Below are positions 36,638-47,513 of a stretch of 64,000 bases of DNA, piece after piece. The stretch is taken from contig CM020504.1 of the NCBI GenBank assembly GCA_009823395.1, positions 22,244,040 through 22,308,039 of the forward strand. The letters run 5' to 3'. The notes beneath the pieces are model-generated. The model made no database searches, was not told the DNA's origin, and saw only the letters and a list, made by a program, of their open reading frames with translations. How positions within the stretch are numbered: position 1 is the first letter of the stretch; each line of letters starts with the position of its first letter. A program made the position numbers and the translations under genes. Source of the DNA: Thamnaconus septentrionalis. Its lineage: Eukaryota; Chordata; Actinopteri; Tetraodontiformes; Monacanthidae.

Positions 36638-37069
36638 CTGCTGCGTCGGCGGTCAGCGGAAACGATGTTCATGGTCTGTGGAAGAAAAGGCAGCGCGGGC
36701 AGCCGCTGATTTCATACACTCACCACCGAAATGTTATGTCCACAATTGGACTGAAGATACCTTTATTATTTATTCATTTATTTATTTAGTTTCTGCTTTT
36801 CAGCTTCAGAGTCCCTGCGATCCCTCTGTCTTCAGTGTATTTTGACCTTCGTGAGCTTGTGTTCGCTATCAAACCTCATGAGCCCATTACCGGGTGTTCT
36901 GATGCCAAACTCACTGAAGTTTTTAAAATAATTACATTTTTGGATGGGGTGTCGTGAGCGCCCCCTGCCATGAACACCACCGGTGCTTTGTTCCACTGTG
37001 AAATATCGTGTGATGGGATACACTGAGGGCACAGTGTGTTCCTGTGTGTGCTCGCTTGGCCAGTTGGTG
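36638..37069. other. Intron sequence left of the minisatellite
   Basis: No gene was seen. The sequence is AT-rich around 36765-36790 and ordinary elsewhere. Confidence 0.4.
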
Positions 37070-37413
37070 CACGGACAGAAAGACAGACAGACAAGTAGGC
37101 AGGCAGGCAGACAGACAGACAGGCAGGCAAGCGGACAGGTGGACGGACAGACAGACAGACAAGCAGGCAGGCAGGCAGGCAGGCAGGAAGGCAGATAGAC
37201 AGACAGGCAGGCAAGCGGACAGGTGGACGGACAGACAGACAGACAAGCAGGCAGGCAGGCAGGCAGGCAGGAAGGCAGACAGACAGACAGGCAGGCAAGC
37301 GGACAGGTGGACGGACAGATAGACAGACAGACAGACAGACAGACGGACAGGCAGGCGGGCGGACAGACAGACAGACAGACAGGCAGGCAGGTGGACAGAC
37401 AGACAGACAGACA

Positions 37414-37450
<37 letters not shown>

Positions 37451-37811
37451 ACAGACAGACAGACAGACAGACAGGCAGGCAGACGGGCGGGCGGGCGGGC
37501 GGGCGGACGGACGGACAATCAGGCGGACAGACAGACAGAGAGGCAGCCGGACAGACAGACGGATGGACAGGCAGGCAGATGGACAGACAGACAGACAGAC
37601 AGGCAGGCAGGCAGGCGGGCGGGCGGACGGACGGACGGACGGACATACAGGCAGGCGGACCGACAGACAGACAGAGAGGCAGCCAGACAGACAGACAGAC
37701 GAACGGGCGGACGGACGGATGGACAAGCAGGCGGACAGACAGACAGAGAGGCAGCCGGACAGACAGACGGATGGACAGGCAGGCAGGCAGACGGACAGAC
37801 AGACAGACAGA
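37070..37811. repeat. (CAGA/CAGG/CGGA)n minisatellite with higher-order units
   Basis: About 740 bases are built from four-base units, mainly CAGA and CAGG with CGGA and CGGG variants. The left half has an 84-bp higher-order unit: the landmark GCAAGCGGACAGGTGG starts at 37127, 37211 and 37295. The right half has a variable unit marked by GAGAGGCAGCC at 37538, 37674 and 37746. Because units are multiples of four bases and contain no stop on either strand, open frames of up to 331 codons appear in several frames; the CLSVCLPACLP repeats are not a protein. Such arrays grow by slippage and unequal exchange and are likely polymorphic. Confidence 0.97.
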
Positions 37812-37910
37812 ATGGCGTGCGGCTGTGATGAGGGACAGGCTCGGCGGGGGAGCAGCTGGCACCTGGGTCACTGCAAGAGAGTCGGCTCGTCCCTGCTGCC
37901 TCTTTGTCTC

Positions 37911-37951
37911 CCTCCTCGCTGCTCCTCGCTGCTCCTCGCTGCTCCTCGCTG
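37911..37951. repeat. Four copies of a 10-bp unit (CTCCTCGCTG)
   Basis: Perfect tandem copies lie just right of the minisatellite, in pyrimidine-rich sequence. Confidence 0.9.
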
Positions 37952-38648
37952 CTCCCCTCTGCCAGCGTCTCCCTGCCTCACTCTACCTGTTCACTTCCCC
38001 CTCCGTCGTCTTTTGGACTCGTCTTGTCTTCTGTGCGTTCACATCGTACGACCGACTGGAAAATTGCTCACACCCAGCCCTGGGTAATAAAATCAAACAT
38101 TTTTTTTTCCCCCAGAGTGCCAGATAAATATGGGGTTTGGAAATATGTGCAGTAAATCAAATGGAAATGCAAATAAATGTCTTCTGCATAATCAGGGCGG
38201 GAAGCGGAGACGTTTGAGCTTCACTTTCTTCTCTCCCAGCAACGGAGCTAAACATCCAGCACAATGGAATACAATGAGATGTGATGTACTTTAATGTCCC
38301 AGTATTGATGATGTGCTCTGGTCTCAATGTGCTCAAGTGTCAAAGCCCATTCACTTTGGTGGAGTCAGTAAAAAGAAGCTTGCTGTCACCTTCCATTGTT
38401 GCCAAACATACGAAGAATTGTCGCACATAATGTCCAGATTTCTTCAGGTGAAACATGGCGTTGCACACAACTCCGATTTGTAAACACTAAGATTATCACA
38501 CACTCCCTGCCGGACTCCTCCCACTTCCTGCCGTCTTGACCTCTCTCACTTTATATTCGCCGAGAGCCGCGTCTCACTTGACGACCGGAGCTCGGCTCCC
38601 TTCGCGTCAGCCTCGCCAGCAGTCAATCTGGAAACCTGAGAGGCTGGC

Positions 38649-38682
<34 letters not shown>

Positions 38683-39452
38683 TTTGTGTCTCAACAGAGC
38701 AAAAGCAGCCTCAACATTGCGTGTTTAATCGCCGCCGCCGCCGCTGAAGGGGAGCGGCAGACTTGACGGGAGCAGATGTGACACGTTTGTCAAATGACCT
38801 ACTTCTGTCCCTATTATGAATTAAAATTGTATGACGGAGACTGGAGGCTGCTAATGAATGATACATGGGAGGGGGAGGGGCGGGGCTAAGTGGATGGAGA
38901 GGCGGAATAAAGCGAAGGGGGTTTGCGTGGACATTTATTTGCATGCGCGTGTGTTTTCTCCCCCTCTGGAGTGTGTGACGGCGTGAAGGAAGTGTGTTTG
39001 TGCGGCAGAAGCCAGTGTTAACCCGGAGGATAAGCACAAACATGTATTTAAAAAAAACAAAAAAAAAAACCCACGGTGAGCCACACGCTTCCCACTGAGC
39101 CGGGGCGATAGTGGCTCTTTAATTGGTCGAGTGCTTGCGGGGAAGCAGCGCTGGACAGATGTTATCCGGCCCTGCGCTCAGTAGGGGGCAGGATGGAGGT
39201 GGGAGCCGTGGAGGGGGTGGACGGAGGGGGGGGTGCCCTTAATGGTCTTGTACATATAGAACCAGGGAACCTAGACCCGGAGGCGGAGACACAGGCTGTT
39301 GATCCGGCCCAACGGCGACCCAGTCCCTGAATTAGTAAACGTGGAAAGAAGCCGTCGTTCGTCCGCAGTCGGCGGCTTTTAAAAAAAACGGACAAAGGGA
39401 AATAAAAAAGTCCATCTTAAGAGCCTATCACATTTTGCTGCGAGGCCAACGG

Positions 39453-39455
<3 letters not shown>
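37952..39455. other. Intron sequence, no gene recognised
   Basis: Octamers lie at 38167-38174 and, on the minus strand, 38937-38944. (TG)n lies at 38650-38678. No exon was seen. Confidence 0.4.

Positions 39456-39497
<42 letters not shown>
39456..39497. repeat. (CAG)14 microsatellite
   Basis: A perfect CAG run on the transcribed-sense strand, in intron. CUG/CAG repeats in RNA form hairpins and bind MBNL-type splicing factors; 14 units is short. Confidence 0.97.
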
Positions 39498-39499
<2 letters not shown>

Positions 39500-40897
39500 G
39501 TTAATGGCTTTGTGTTTTAGTTTTTAAATATTTCGATAGAGATATTAGAGCTCCAAAGATAGACCTCCTCTGATGCTCGGGGTTGGGAACAGCAGCGTTC
39601 CGTTGATATCGGCCACATGATGTTGTGTCAGATTATTTAGTGGATTCTTTGGTTGGACCTCCGGTGGTTTAGTGTTGTGCGAGCTCCGCCCCTCCATTGT
39701 TTAGGCACCAAGAATTCTTTTGCCTTCGATGGACAAACACTGGACCAGAGTGGGAGCTTTTTTTTTGATATATGGACAGAGACTCCTGGAAAGGAAAGTT
39801 TTATGTCCTTCTTGGCCCTCTGCCCTCCTTTGTCTCCCTGGCTGACTTGTGCCCCCTCCCCAACACACGCACACACACACACACACTCTCTCTCCCTTTG
39901 TCTCACCCCTCCCCCAGCCCCCCGGCTCAGTGAGGCACAGCCGAGTGTCGTGAGAGATCACATCCTCCTGACCTTGCTTCAGGAGTTCTGATATATTTCA
40001 TCTCTCATCGATCTTCCATCCCCGCACATTTTTTTCTCCCTTCATCACCCACTCCCTTACCTTCCCCGCGCCATCTTTCTTCCCATGAGCAATATCATTT
40101 CCATCTGTCGTTCTGTGCAAACCCGCCGTCGGAATTCCTGTTGGCGCGGGGGCGGGATTTTGAAAAGAAGGGCCGGACCAAGATGGCTTTTTCCCCCCAT
40201 TCCGAGCGCACTCTTAGGAAAACAAACAAAATAGAAAAAAGAAGACGGGCATGCCAGCAGGCTAAGAGATGAGGAAATCAATAGGCTACGGTACGCTAGG
40301 CTGCGCACACGCTAACACGCGCGGGATGAAGCGTGCGCCGCTTACAAATCAGCAGTTTTAGCCTGGCGCCGCTCCGCTCACTCGGGTGTCACTTCCCGCC
40401 GAAGGGGCCACTCAAAGCAACTTCTCTGGGCGCCGCCCGACTCTTGGACCTTGATACGGCCGACTAATGTGTTTTGACTAACACAGTCTGTCCCATTAGC
40501 ATCCATGCTGTCGCGGGCCGCCCGGGGTCGCCGGCCGTATGTTGCAGCGGTCAGAGTTCAGGGTTATTGTTACGTGGGCAGCATCGGCGTGGTGTTTACC
40601 GTCGGTCCTGGCGAGTGGCCTCGCGACCCGGCCCGCTCCCGCCGCATCTGTGTCCTCTCAGCGGAGCCACTGTTTGTGGCCAAGCGCGCCTGACCTCGGC
40701 TGTCGCTCAAAGCCTTTCATCAGCTGCCGTCGGCCGGCGCCACGCCGCGCGCTTTGCTCGGGATGAAGAGGGAGGATAAACACGGGATGAAAAATGGTGT
40801 AAAATATGAGCGTTTTTCCACAGAGGAGGAACACAGGCCCGGTTTACCTGCCGCACTTTATAGGAGCGCAAGTATTTTCTGCATGGAGGACCACAGT
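39498..40897. other. Intron sequence, no gene recognised
   Basis: CpG is rich from 40300 to 40760, including CGGGCCGCCCGG-type words, with several overlapping open frames that lack domains. A minor CpG island is possible. Confidence 0.4.
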
Positions 40898-41203
40898 CGA
40901 TAGGATAGATGGGTACACTATTATAGCATCTATAGAGGAAGTTACAATAGAAGGACGATTTGATACAATCAGAATTGATAGGATGGGAAAAGATAAGTTA
41001 GGACCGGATATACTAGGATGGGATGCGATACATGATACAGTACACTATATATTGTGTGTGAAGAGCCAGTTAAATATCACAGGAAATTTGATACAATCGG
41101 ACATCGATAAGACAGGGGGAAAAAAAATAATGACTGGTAGGGTAGGATGGGATAGGATAGGATGGGATGGAATGTAATAGGATAGGATAGAATGATATAG
41201 GAG
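40898..41203. repeat. Degenerate GGATA/GATAG array
   Basis: About 300 bases are dominated by GATAG, GGATG and GATAC words, cleanest at 41140-41190. Decay has left few stops in one frame, so a 123-codon open frame (40806-41177) runs through it; its composition follows the repeat and it is not a gene. Confidence 0.8.
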
Positions 41204-44200
41204 AACTTTAAAAAGTTCCCAAAAGGAGAGCTGACTAAATAAGTATCATGTAGAACGATGACACGATATGATCCAAGACAATTTACAATTGCAGTTTGGC
41301 TGCGGACAGTAAAGCAGATACAGTCAAGAACACATAGATCAGTGTGATAGATGTGGAGGCTGTAGGGTGGCAGCATGAAGTGAGCGGCTCAGGTCTGCTC
41401 AGTGTCGCTCGGCCTGAAAGACCCCGTAGGTTTTGTTGTGTGGCAGCTGATTGTGTTTGCTTTCCAGCCCTCAAGGTTCGGTCACAGCCCCTTCCCTGTG
41501 TCACATCCACACGCGCAGGGGCCTCTTTGTCAGGTCTGGACAAGCCGAGAGAGATTAGTGAACCGCCAGCGTCCATTCAGACATATTGTATTTTTCACTT
41601 ACACGTCCCAGCAGACGGCGATAACGTGCTCTGCCAGGAAGAAAGCAAGACCGAGTCAGTTTTGTCCGAAATGCGGTTTGTTTTTTCCTCCTTTCTCTTT
41701 TTGCCTCAAGTCCTCTGAGTAACGCAAATAAATGAAGGTTTGCTTGCGTGAAGGGGAAGGTTTTGTTTGCCTTCGGTGCAGATTTGCCGCAGCCCAAAAT
41801 GCCAAAAGGCCTCTTGTGTAATCGGGGAAGGCTTAGCATCTCTGCTGGCGTCGCCGAAAGGCTCTCGGTGTGTTTGGGGAGCACAACAACGCTTGTCAAA
41901 ATTAAGTGACCTTTCTCAGCAGGGCTCTGCCTATCTGACACCTTCATCTGCAACAAACACAAACATATTGCACTACAACCCAGAAACCCACAGAAACCCT
42001 CTTCCTCCCCAGAATAATCAACGCGTCTGATGCAAATTTAAGGCAGTTCCCACTCTGACATGTCTTTTCATATAATATATAGTTTTAGGTTCTATTATCA
42101 TTTTGTCATGTTTTCAACACTATAGCTCTCCAGACCACATCTCTCCCTCCTGTTTCCTGCCGTTTAGTTTTCATTGCAAGCAACAAATTTCCTGAACCGT
42201 GTTTTTGCACTCACCGTTTGAAATGTTGAGCAAGCGGAAGAAGCAGGGATGGATTTTTCTTATTTCTAGGGGGGCTTCACTCCCTGGCTAGAGACAATTT
42301 TTATTGTTGGAAAGCAAATTTAGCTCAATATGGGACCTTTCAGATTAAAATGGCAAAAACAAAACCCCACAGTATACAATGCTTTTTTCTTGTTTTTTTC
42401 ACCCTTTTTTCCCCCCAAACGAACGCTTCATGTCAAAACTGAAAATTGCACACATGCGTTTCCCGAGAGCGAGCTGTGAGATCACTGCCTTTTCTTGGTC
42501 AGAAAGAACGAGTGAGTCAACATTTCTGGGGAGAGCAAACGGAAGCTGCAGGAACAGACTCCCTATTGATTTGTCAGCGCTGTTCAAAACAGGGTTATGC
42601 AATATTTTGCTCCGTCTCCCCCAGTATAAATAATTATTGTCTTCATTTATCCCTCAGCAAAATGAAAACACAGTGTCTGCGTAAACAATTGAGGGTTTAG
42701 AATATAAAACAAATCAATTGCTGAATGTGTTTATTACAAGGAAAATATGTATTTAGATTTTTTTTTAATTTGTTTTTTTTTTTTCCTTTGAGCAGAAAGT
42801 AGGCTAGTGAGCTTACGTAACGCATTGTTTTTACTACTGCCTTTGGTCCTTGTCCTCACTTTGTTGTCATTTATTTTTTATTTATTTATTTATTTTTTGT
42901 GCTCTGCTGCCTTTGCCCATTCTTTCCCTGTAATAAGAGGAGACAGCGGGGTCATCTCAGTGTCGGCCCATGATGCATTTTTCAAGCACTTCTTGCTACA
43001 GTAGCTTTATGTCTAAAAAGAAGCAGCCAGTTCGTCTCTGCTTCTTTGTCTCTGTCTGCTTTTGATGCCGTCCGTCCGTCCATCTCTTTGTTTTTCCTGT
43101 GTGCATGTTTCGCCCTCGTAGCAGTGCTCTGGCCCCTCGGAGTGGGAAAGGTTACCGCGCTTTCAAGCTTTCTCTCCTAATTGGCAGTTTTGCAGAGCGA
43201 TGTGGATGAGGAGCTGGAGAGCTAAGCAGCCCGGGGGATTGCATCGGTCCCTCTGTTTGTCTATAGATATGTATTTCAGCTGCAGAAATTGTTTTCACTG
43301 GGCAAGACTGGATTTTGGAACAGGTGAAAAAAATCTCTATTAGCTGCTTCTTTTTTTTAGGTTTCAATGAGGCGTGTAAACGAGGAAACATATTTCTTCT
43401 ATCTTTGCTCTAACCTGCAACGCCAGATGGCACATTTCCTAAGTCCGTCTGGTGAAGGGCCCACAAAAGGAATTTGGAAAGGGGAACCAAAACCTCAAAG
43501 GTTTCTGTTTATCACATCCAAGTGGGCCAATCAGATTTGCTACAGCTGATGTAGCCCCTCAATGCTTCCTGTCAGCGTGAGGGGTAGCTAGCTGCTGCCA
43601 TGCGCTGCAGGCTTTCACCAAACTCTGGAAGCCAGTTGTGATACAAAATCACATCGTCCTCAGTGAACAGCACAATGTGCCATTTTCTTTTCTCCTTTAA
43701 ATCCGAAATCATCCTGATCTAATAATAATCTCAATCTCCTGAGTAGCAGTCAGGTTAAAGTCGTCGTTCCCTGTTGGGTGTTTAATGGCAGCTGGTAGCA
43801 CTTGTGCCCTCCTGGATTCCTACATTTGAACAGAAACCTGTTAGTACACAATATTGAGCTCAAAGGAAAACACTGTTAGTCTATTAGAGGTTTGCAAGAA
43901 AGATCAAAATTGAACAACCCGGTCACTGTGCACTGCATTTGTTCCTCCTGGTTTTCCCAAGGAGATGAGCCACCTACTGTCCGACGCTTAAACCTGCTCC
44001 AGCCATACATTATTGTAATGTCTGCTCAGGGGAGCAGCCATGTGACGCAGCCAATCAGGCCAGCCGAGGTGCTGTGAGGATGTCGGCCTGCAGACACTGA
44101 TGATTGAAAGAGACTCAAGCGGTTTCCATTCTGCACGCCGTGCATCTGTGAATAAAAGTGATGACGTTTGAAACTGGTGATGGCTGCATTATCGCCATTT

Positions 44201-45574
44201 CCTGCAAGACGGCGGCGTTCTCAAAAGGGGGGCAGCAGATAAAAAAAAAAAAACGCTGGAATGGGCGGGCCAGCCGTTCGCCGCAGGAGACCGCGCGCAA
44301 TTTGCTTGGGCTGCGTCTCTTTAATGGGCCGAGCCATACCTCGACTTAACCTCGTGTTATTAGCGGGCTTTTATCGGCGCGCATCGATCACAGCGGAGTG
44401 GCGCTCATCAAGGGATGTGGAAATGAGCGTGCAGGCCAGAAGGATGTATTCATCTCTGCTGTTTATTTTAATGGGGCTTCTGCTGGGCGGCAAATAATTT
44501 CATGCTTATTTCTTTGAATTGGACAACAGACAGGCTTTATATTTCGCCACAACAAGCCGCTGTGTCCCGTTTAATTGGGAGCGTGAAAGCTTTCTCGAAT
44601 CTTCGCGTCACTTCCTGACCTGATACAAAGTTCAAGGAACTGCAACGATGATTATTTCTTCTTATTATTTCTTCTTACTATGAAGGTTTCTAATTTGGAG
44701 CAGCAACATGTTGTGGTATTAGTTTTCTATCAGAAACGCAACCAGACAGATTTTAATTAAAGAGAAGCTAAATTGGTGTGTTTAATATTTGCTAATTTCC
44801 CTGATTTTAACATCCTCGTCGTTGCCTCTCTCCGCTGTTGAAATACGCCTTCACTCTCTCACATCTCTCACATTCCAATGCCGGCTTTCTACAAAATGCC
44901 AACCTCCCTGGCATTTTTTCAAGCGCGTCCGGCGGAAACTTTTCCGCAGAGATTTCGTGCAGGGTTCACTTTCTTTGCAGCCTTGCTTAACCTTGGCAGT
45001 CTCATCAAAGAGCGAGTGAAAGACACGGCGAGAAGCTTGACCTCCCTCTATTTTCATGCTAGACTGGGAGGAAGGAAGGAAGAGAGAGAAAAAAGCCTGA
45101 GTCTACCTGTCCCTGCGGAGCAGGCAGAGGATTGTAGAGTGCAGACCATGACAATCTTTTTCCCGTGTGCTTATGCTTGGCCTGTCCTGGCCGGCCGGGT
45201 CCACCGCTGACATTTACACACGACTTACTCAGCTTTAGCGGGAGGTGGAGAAGGGGGGCCGTTGAAAACGGGCAGAGAGGATTTTAGAACAAAAAAGTGA
45301 GAGTGTGGCAACTGGACTTGTGCAAAGTTTCGTGGATTCATCAAAATCAAACAATACTTAGAATGGAACTGTGGGTCTAATCATCAAGTGTCAATTGAAT
45401 CTAATCATCTCATATCTTCTCATCTGAACTGTTTGTATCTCTGGAACCATCTGTTGGTTCTTTTCAAAAAGTGTGCTGTGAAAACACACTGTTTTGGGAT
45501 GTGTCCCTTTGTGATGTCACAAGGGGCATCAACACCTCAATGATGCCTTGCCAGCACACTTGCCAGTTATTTAC

Positions 45575-45591
<17 letters not shown>
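41204..45591. other. Intron sequence, candidate regulatory tract near 44.3-44.6 kb
   Basis: No exon was seen. An octamer lies at 42030-42037. At 44270-44620 the sequence is complex, low in repeats and rich in TTAAT, TTTAAT and GCGCATCGATCA words, as developmental enhancers often are. The dispersed motif CCCTTTGTGATGTCACAA is at 45506-45522. Confidence 0.35.

Positions 45592-45616
<25 letters not shown>
45592..45616. repeat. (CT)n microsatellite
   Basis: A perfect CT run continuing an imperfect one from about 45577. Confidence 0.95.
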
Positions 45617-45619
<3 letters not shown>

Positions 45620-46506
45620 GTCCCCTCGTGGCCTCTTTGTTTATTCCCCCCTCAGACGCGCTGAATGACCTGCAGAGCGTGATTTTCAGCAGGAGGCCGT
45701 CAACACGGGGCTTACCGTGCTATGCTTTGATGACCGATAGAGTTTACCATGCACGGCTGCATCCACACTGGGGTGCTGGACAGCATGGGGCCTTTAAATC
45801 GGAAACAGGCAGCAGAGACACGTTCAAGGCGAAGTCCGTCACTCTGTCGTGGTCACGTTTTATTTCAGTCCGACAGAATGTCGGTGCGTGTGTGCGCAGC
45901 GTTCGCCTCTGTAAATGGCAAACAGAAAGGCTCCGACTGAGTCACAAGCCGCCGCTGCCGCCAGCCAACACGCATCGGCGCAAAGAGTTTTGCACATTGA
46001 CCTTCTTGCTCGTGCTCGGCTCTGCCTCCCACTCCTCCAAGAACGGCATCACGTTTTAGCAACGCCAGTGTTATTAGCTTGCAGACCGCTAACCCCAAAC
46101 CCCCCAACGGCCCTCGATTATTAACCAGACTGCCAGACTGAACCCCCCCACCCAGTTCTGACGCATCTCTTGGGGTCGAGTCAACGTGATGTCATAGGCC
46201 GCAGAACGCAGCGAGGACCGCAGCCCGTGCTGAAGAAGCGTACTCAGTTGAACAGCCGCTCCCCCATTCTGCTCTGGAGGGAAGGGAAAAAAAGAAAAAA
46301 AGGGAATAGTGTTCCAAAAATAAAACCAGTGCCGATGAGCCTACGCAGGGATTTCATCACGGCATCCAGCTTTGAAGCTATGCCACTGTAGTGTGAAATT
46401 CACATTTATCTGGCAGCCATCAACTTACTCAGCGGTGGGTGAAGTGCAGAGGAAGTCTAATTCTGCCGCGTGTTTGTGTGCCTGTTGAGTGCAGGGCATC
46501 TTTGCA
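45617..46506. other. Intron sequence, no gene recognised
   Basis: Mixed sequence. The open frame of 143 codons at 45628-46059 has no domain or splice context that I recognise. Confidence 0.4.
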
Positions 46507-46790
46507 GTTAAAGGGCCCATATTATACGCCCATGTTGCAGCCCTGGTTTTTCATCCCACGGCAGCCGCTTTGATTAATTCATGATAGAAAAAAGGCTATG
46601 AAAACATGATATTTAGCCCTGTGTTTGCAGCAACTCCTGGTTTTAGCTTGTTTGGGAGTCTTGTAATGTTGTGTTTGTGTAAAGACGAAGGCTTCATGTT
46701 ATAGCCATTATTCATCTGCCTTCTGTGAACAATCCAGAAAACTGTTTTCGTCGTCCTGCTAAACTGCGAGGCTTTGGCTTTTCTTCAAAA
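46507..46790. repeat. Decayed dispersed repeat (AAAGGGCCCATATTATAC type)
   Basis: The opening GTTAAAGGGCCCATATTATAC followed by a T-rich body is a word I recognise from a widespread teleost repeat. A related but weaker opening (GGTCACATATTACACA) is at about 49685. The class and limits are uncertain. Confidence 0.4.
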
Positions 46791-46888
46791 GAGAAACTCT
46801 GTTTGTTTTAGCGCAGTCGTTTTGAAAGCGGGGGTGGGGTCTCCTCTTTCTTGCACATTCTGCTTCATAATTGTGTATCGATTAAAGT

Positions 46889-46940
46889 CTAACCTCTCCT
46901 TCTTTGTGCTTTCTTTTTTTTTTTCTCTTTCCAGGTGAGT
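46889..46940 (+). promoter_or_regulatory. Recursive splice (ratchet) site 1
   Basis: A branch-point-like TCTAAC (A at 46892) is followed by a long pyrimidine tract ending TCTCTTTCCAG at 46934, and the next bases are GTGAGT (46935-46940). This is an acceptor fused to a donor with no exon between, the defining form of a recursive splice site. After joining to exon 1, the junction regenerates a donor identical at all six intron positions to the original. If the sequence downstream were kept as an exon, the phase-1 frame would meet TAG at 46985-46987 after 17 codons, so retention should produce a non-productive message. A weak donor candidate (ACA before GTATGA, 47001) could define such an exon. 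Confidence 0.75.
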
Positions 46941-47482
46941 GCCAGAACCCTGGGGGAGGGCCGCCGGCGATTGTGAGAACCACTTAGTCGGGCGGACACA
47001 GTATGAACTCACTCCACGTTCAATTACATATCAACTCCCCCCAGTCACTTAGTCGATTCGGCGCTGATTCTCGAGGACACGTACACTTAACCCCCATGAG
47101 CGATGGCTGGTTATGGCCGCCGCCGCCCCAATAGATAATCATTAGCTGGGTGCGCTGTCCGCGGTGCTGAAAACAAATCCATCGCGCCCACTGCATCCAC
47201 CCATCGTGTATTGTGCCCCAATGTGCGCACAGCGATCCAAGAGACGGCCGCGTGCAGCGCACCGCCCGGGCGTCTCTGTCACGCCAGTGTCACCGTGTAC
47301 GTGCGTGTGCGCGTGCGTGCATGTGCGTCTGTGTGTGAGGCTCCATTATCTTTGCGTCCGAGCAGTTTTCCTGTCCCATGCATCATCCTCCCCCGTCTGT
47401 CTCCGTGTCAGGCCCGATAACAGCTCCTGTTGCCCACAGAGATGACTAATCAATAGCGCACAACCATGGGAATAACAGCTTG

Positions 47483-47513
<31 letters not shown>

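Noticed and set aside
36876..37871. 331-codon minus-strand open frame and siblings rich in C, L, S, V and P
   Set aside because: They are translations of a four-base tandem repeat without stops in several frames of both strands; no start context, splice sites or domain.
38440..38460. TTTCTTCAG/GTGAAA considered as another ratchet site
   Set aside because: The donor half lacks the G and T at intron positions 5 and 6, and the pyrimidine tract is short.
40806..41177. 123-codon frame rich in I, D, G and R
   Set aside because: Its second half follows the GGATA array and has no recognisable domain.
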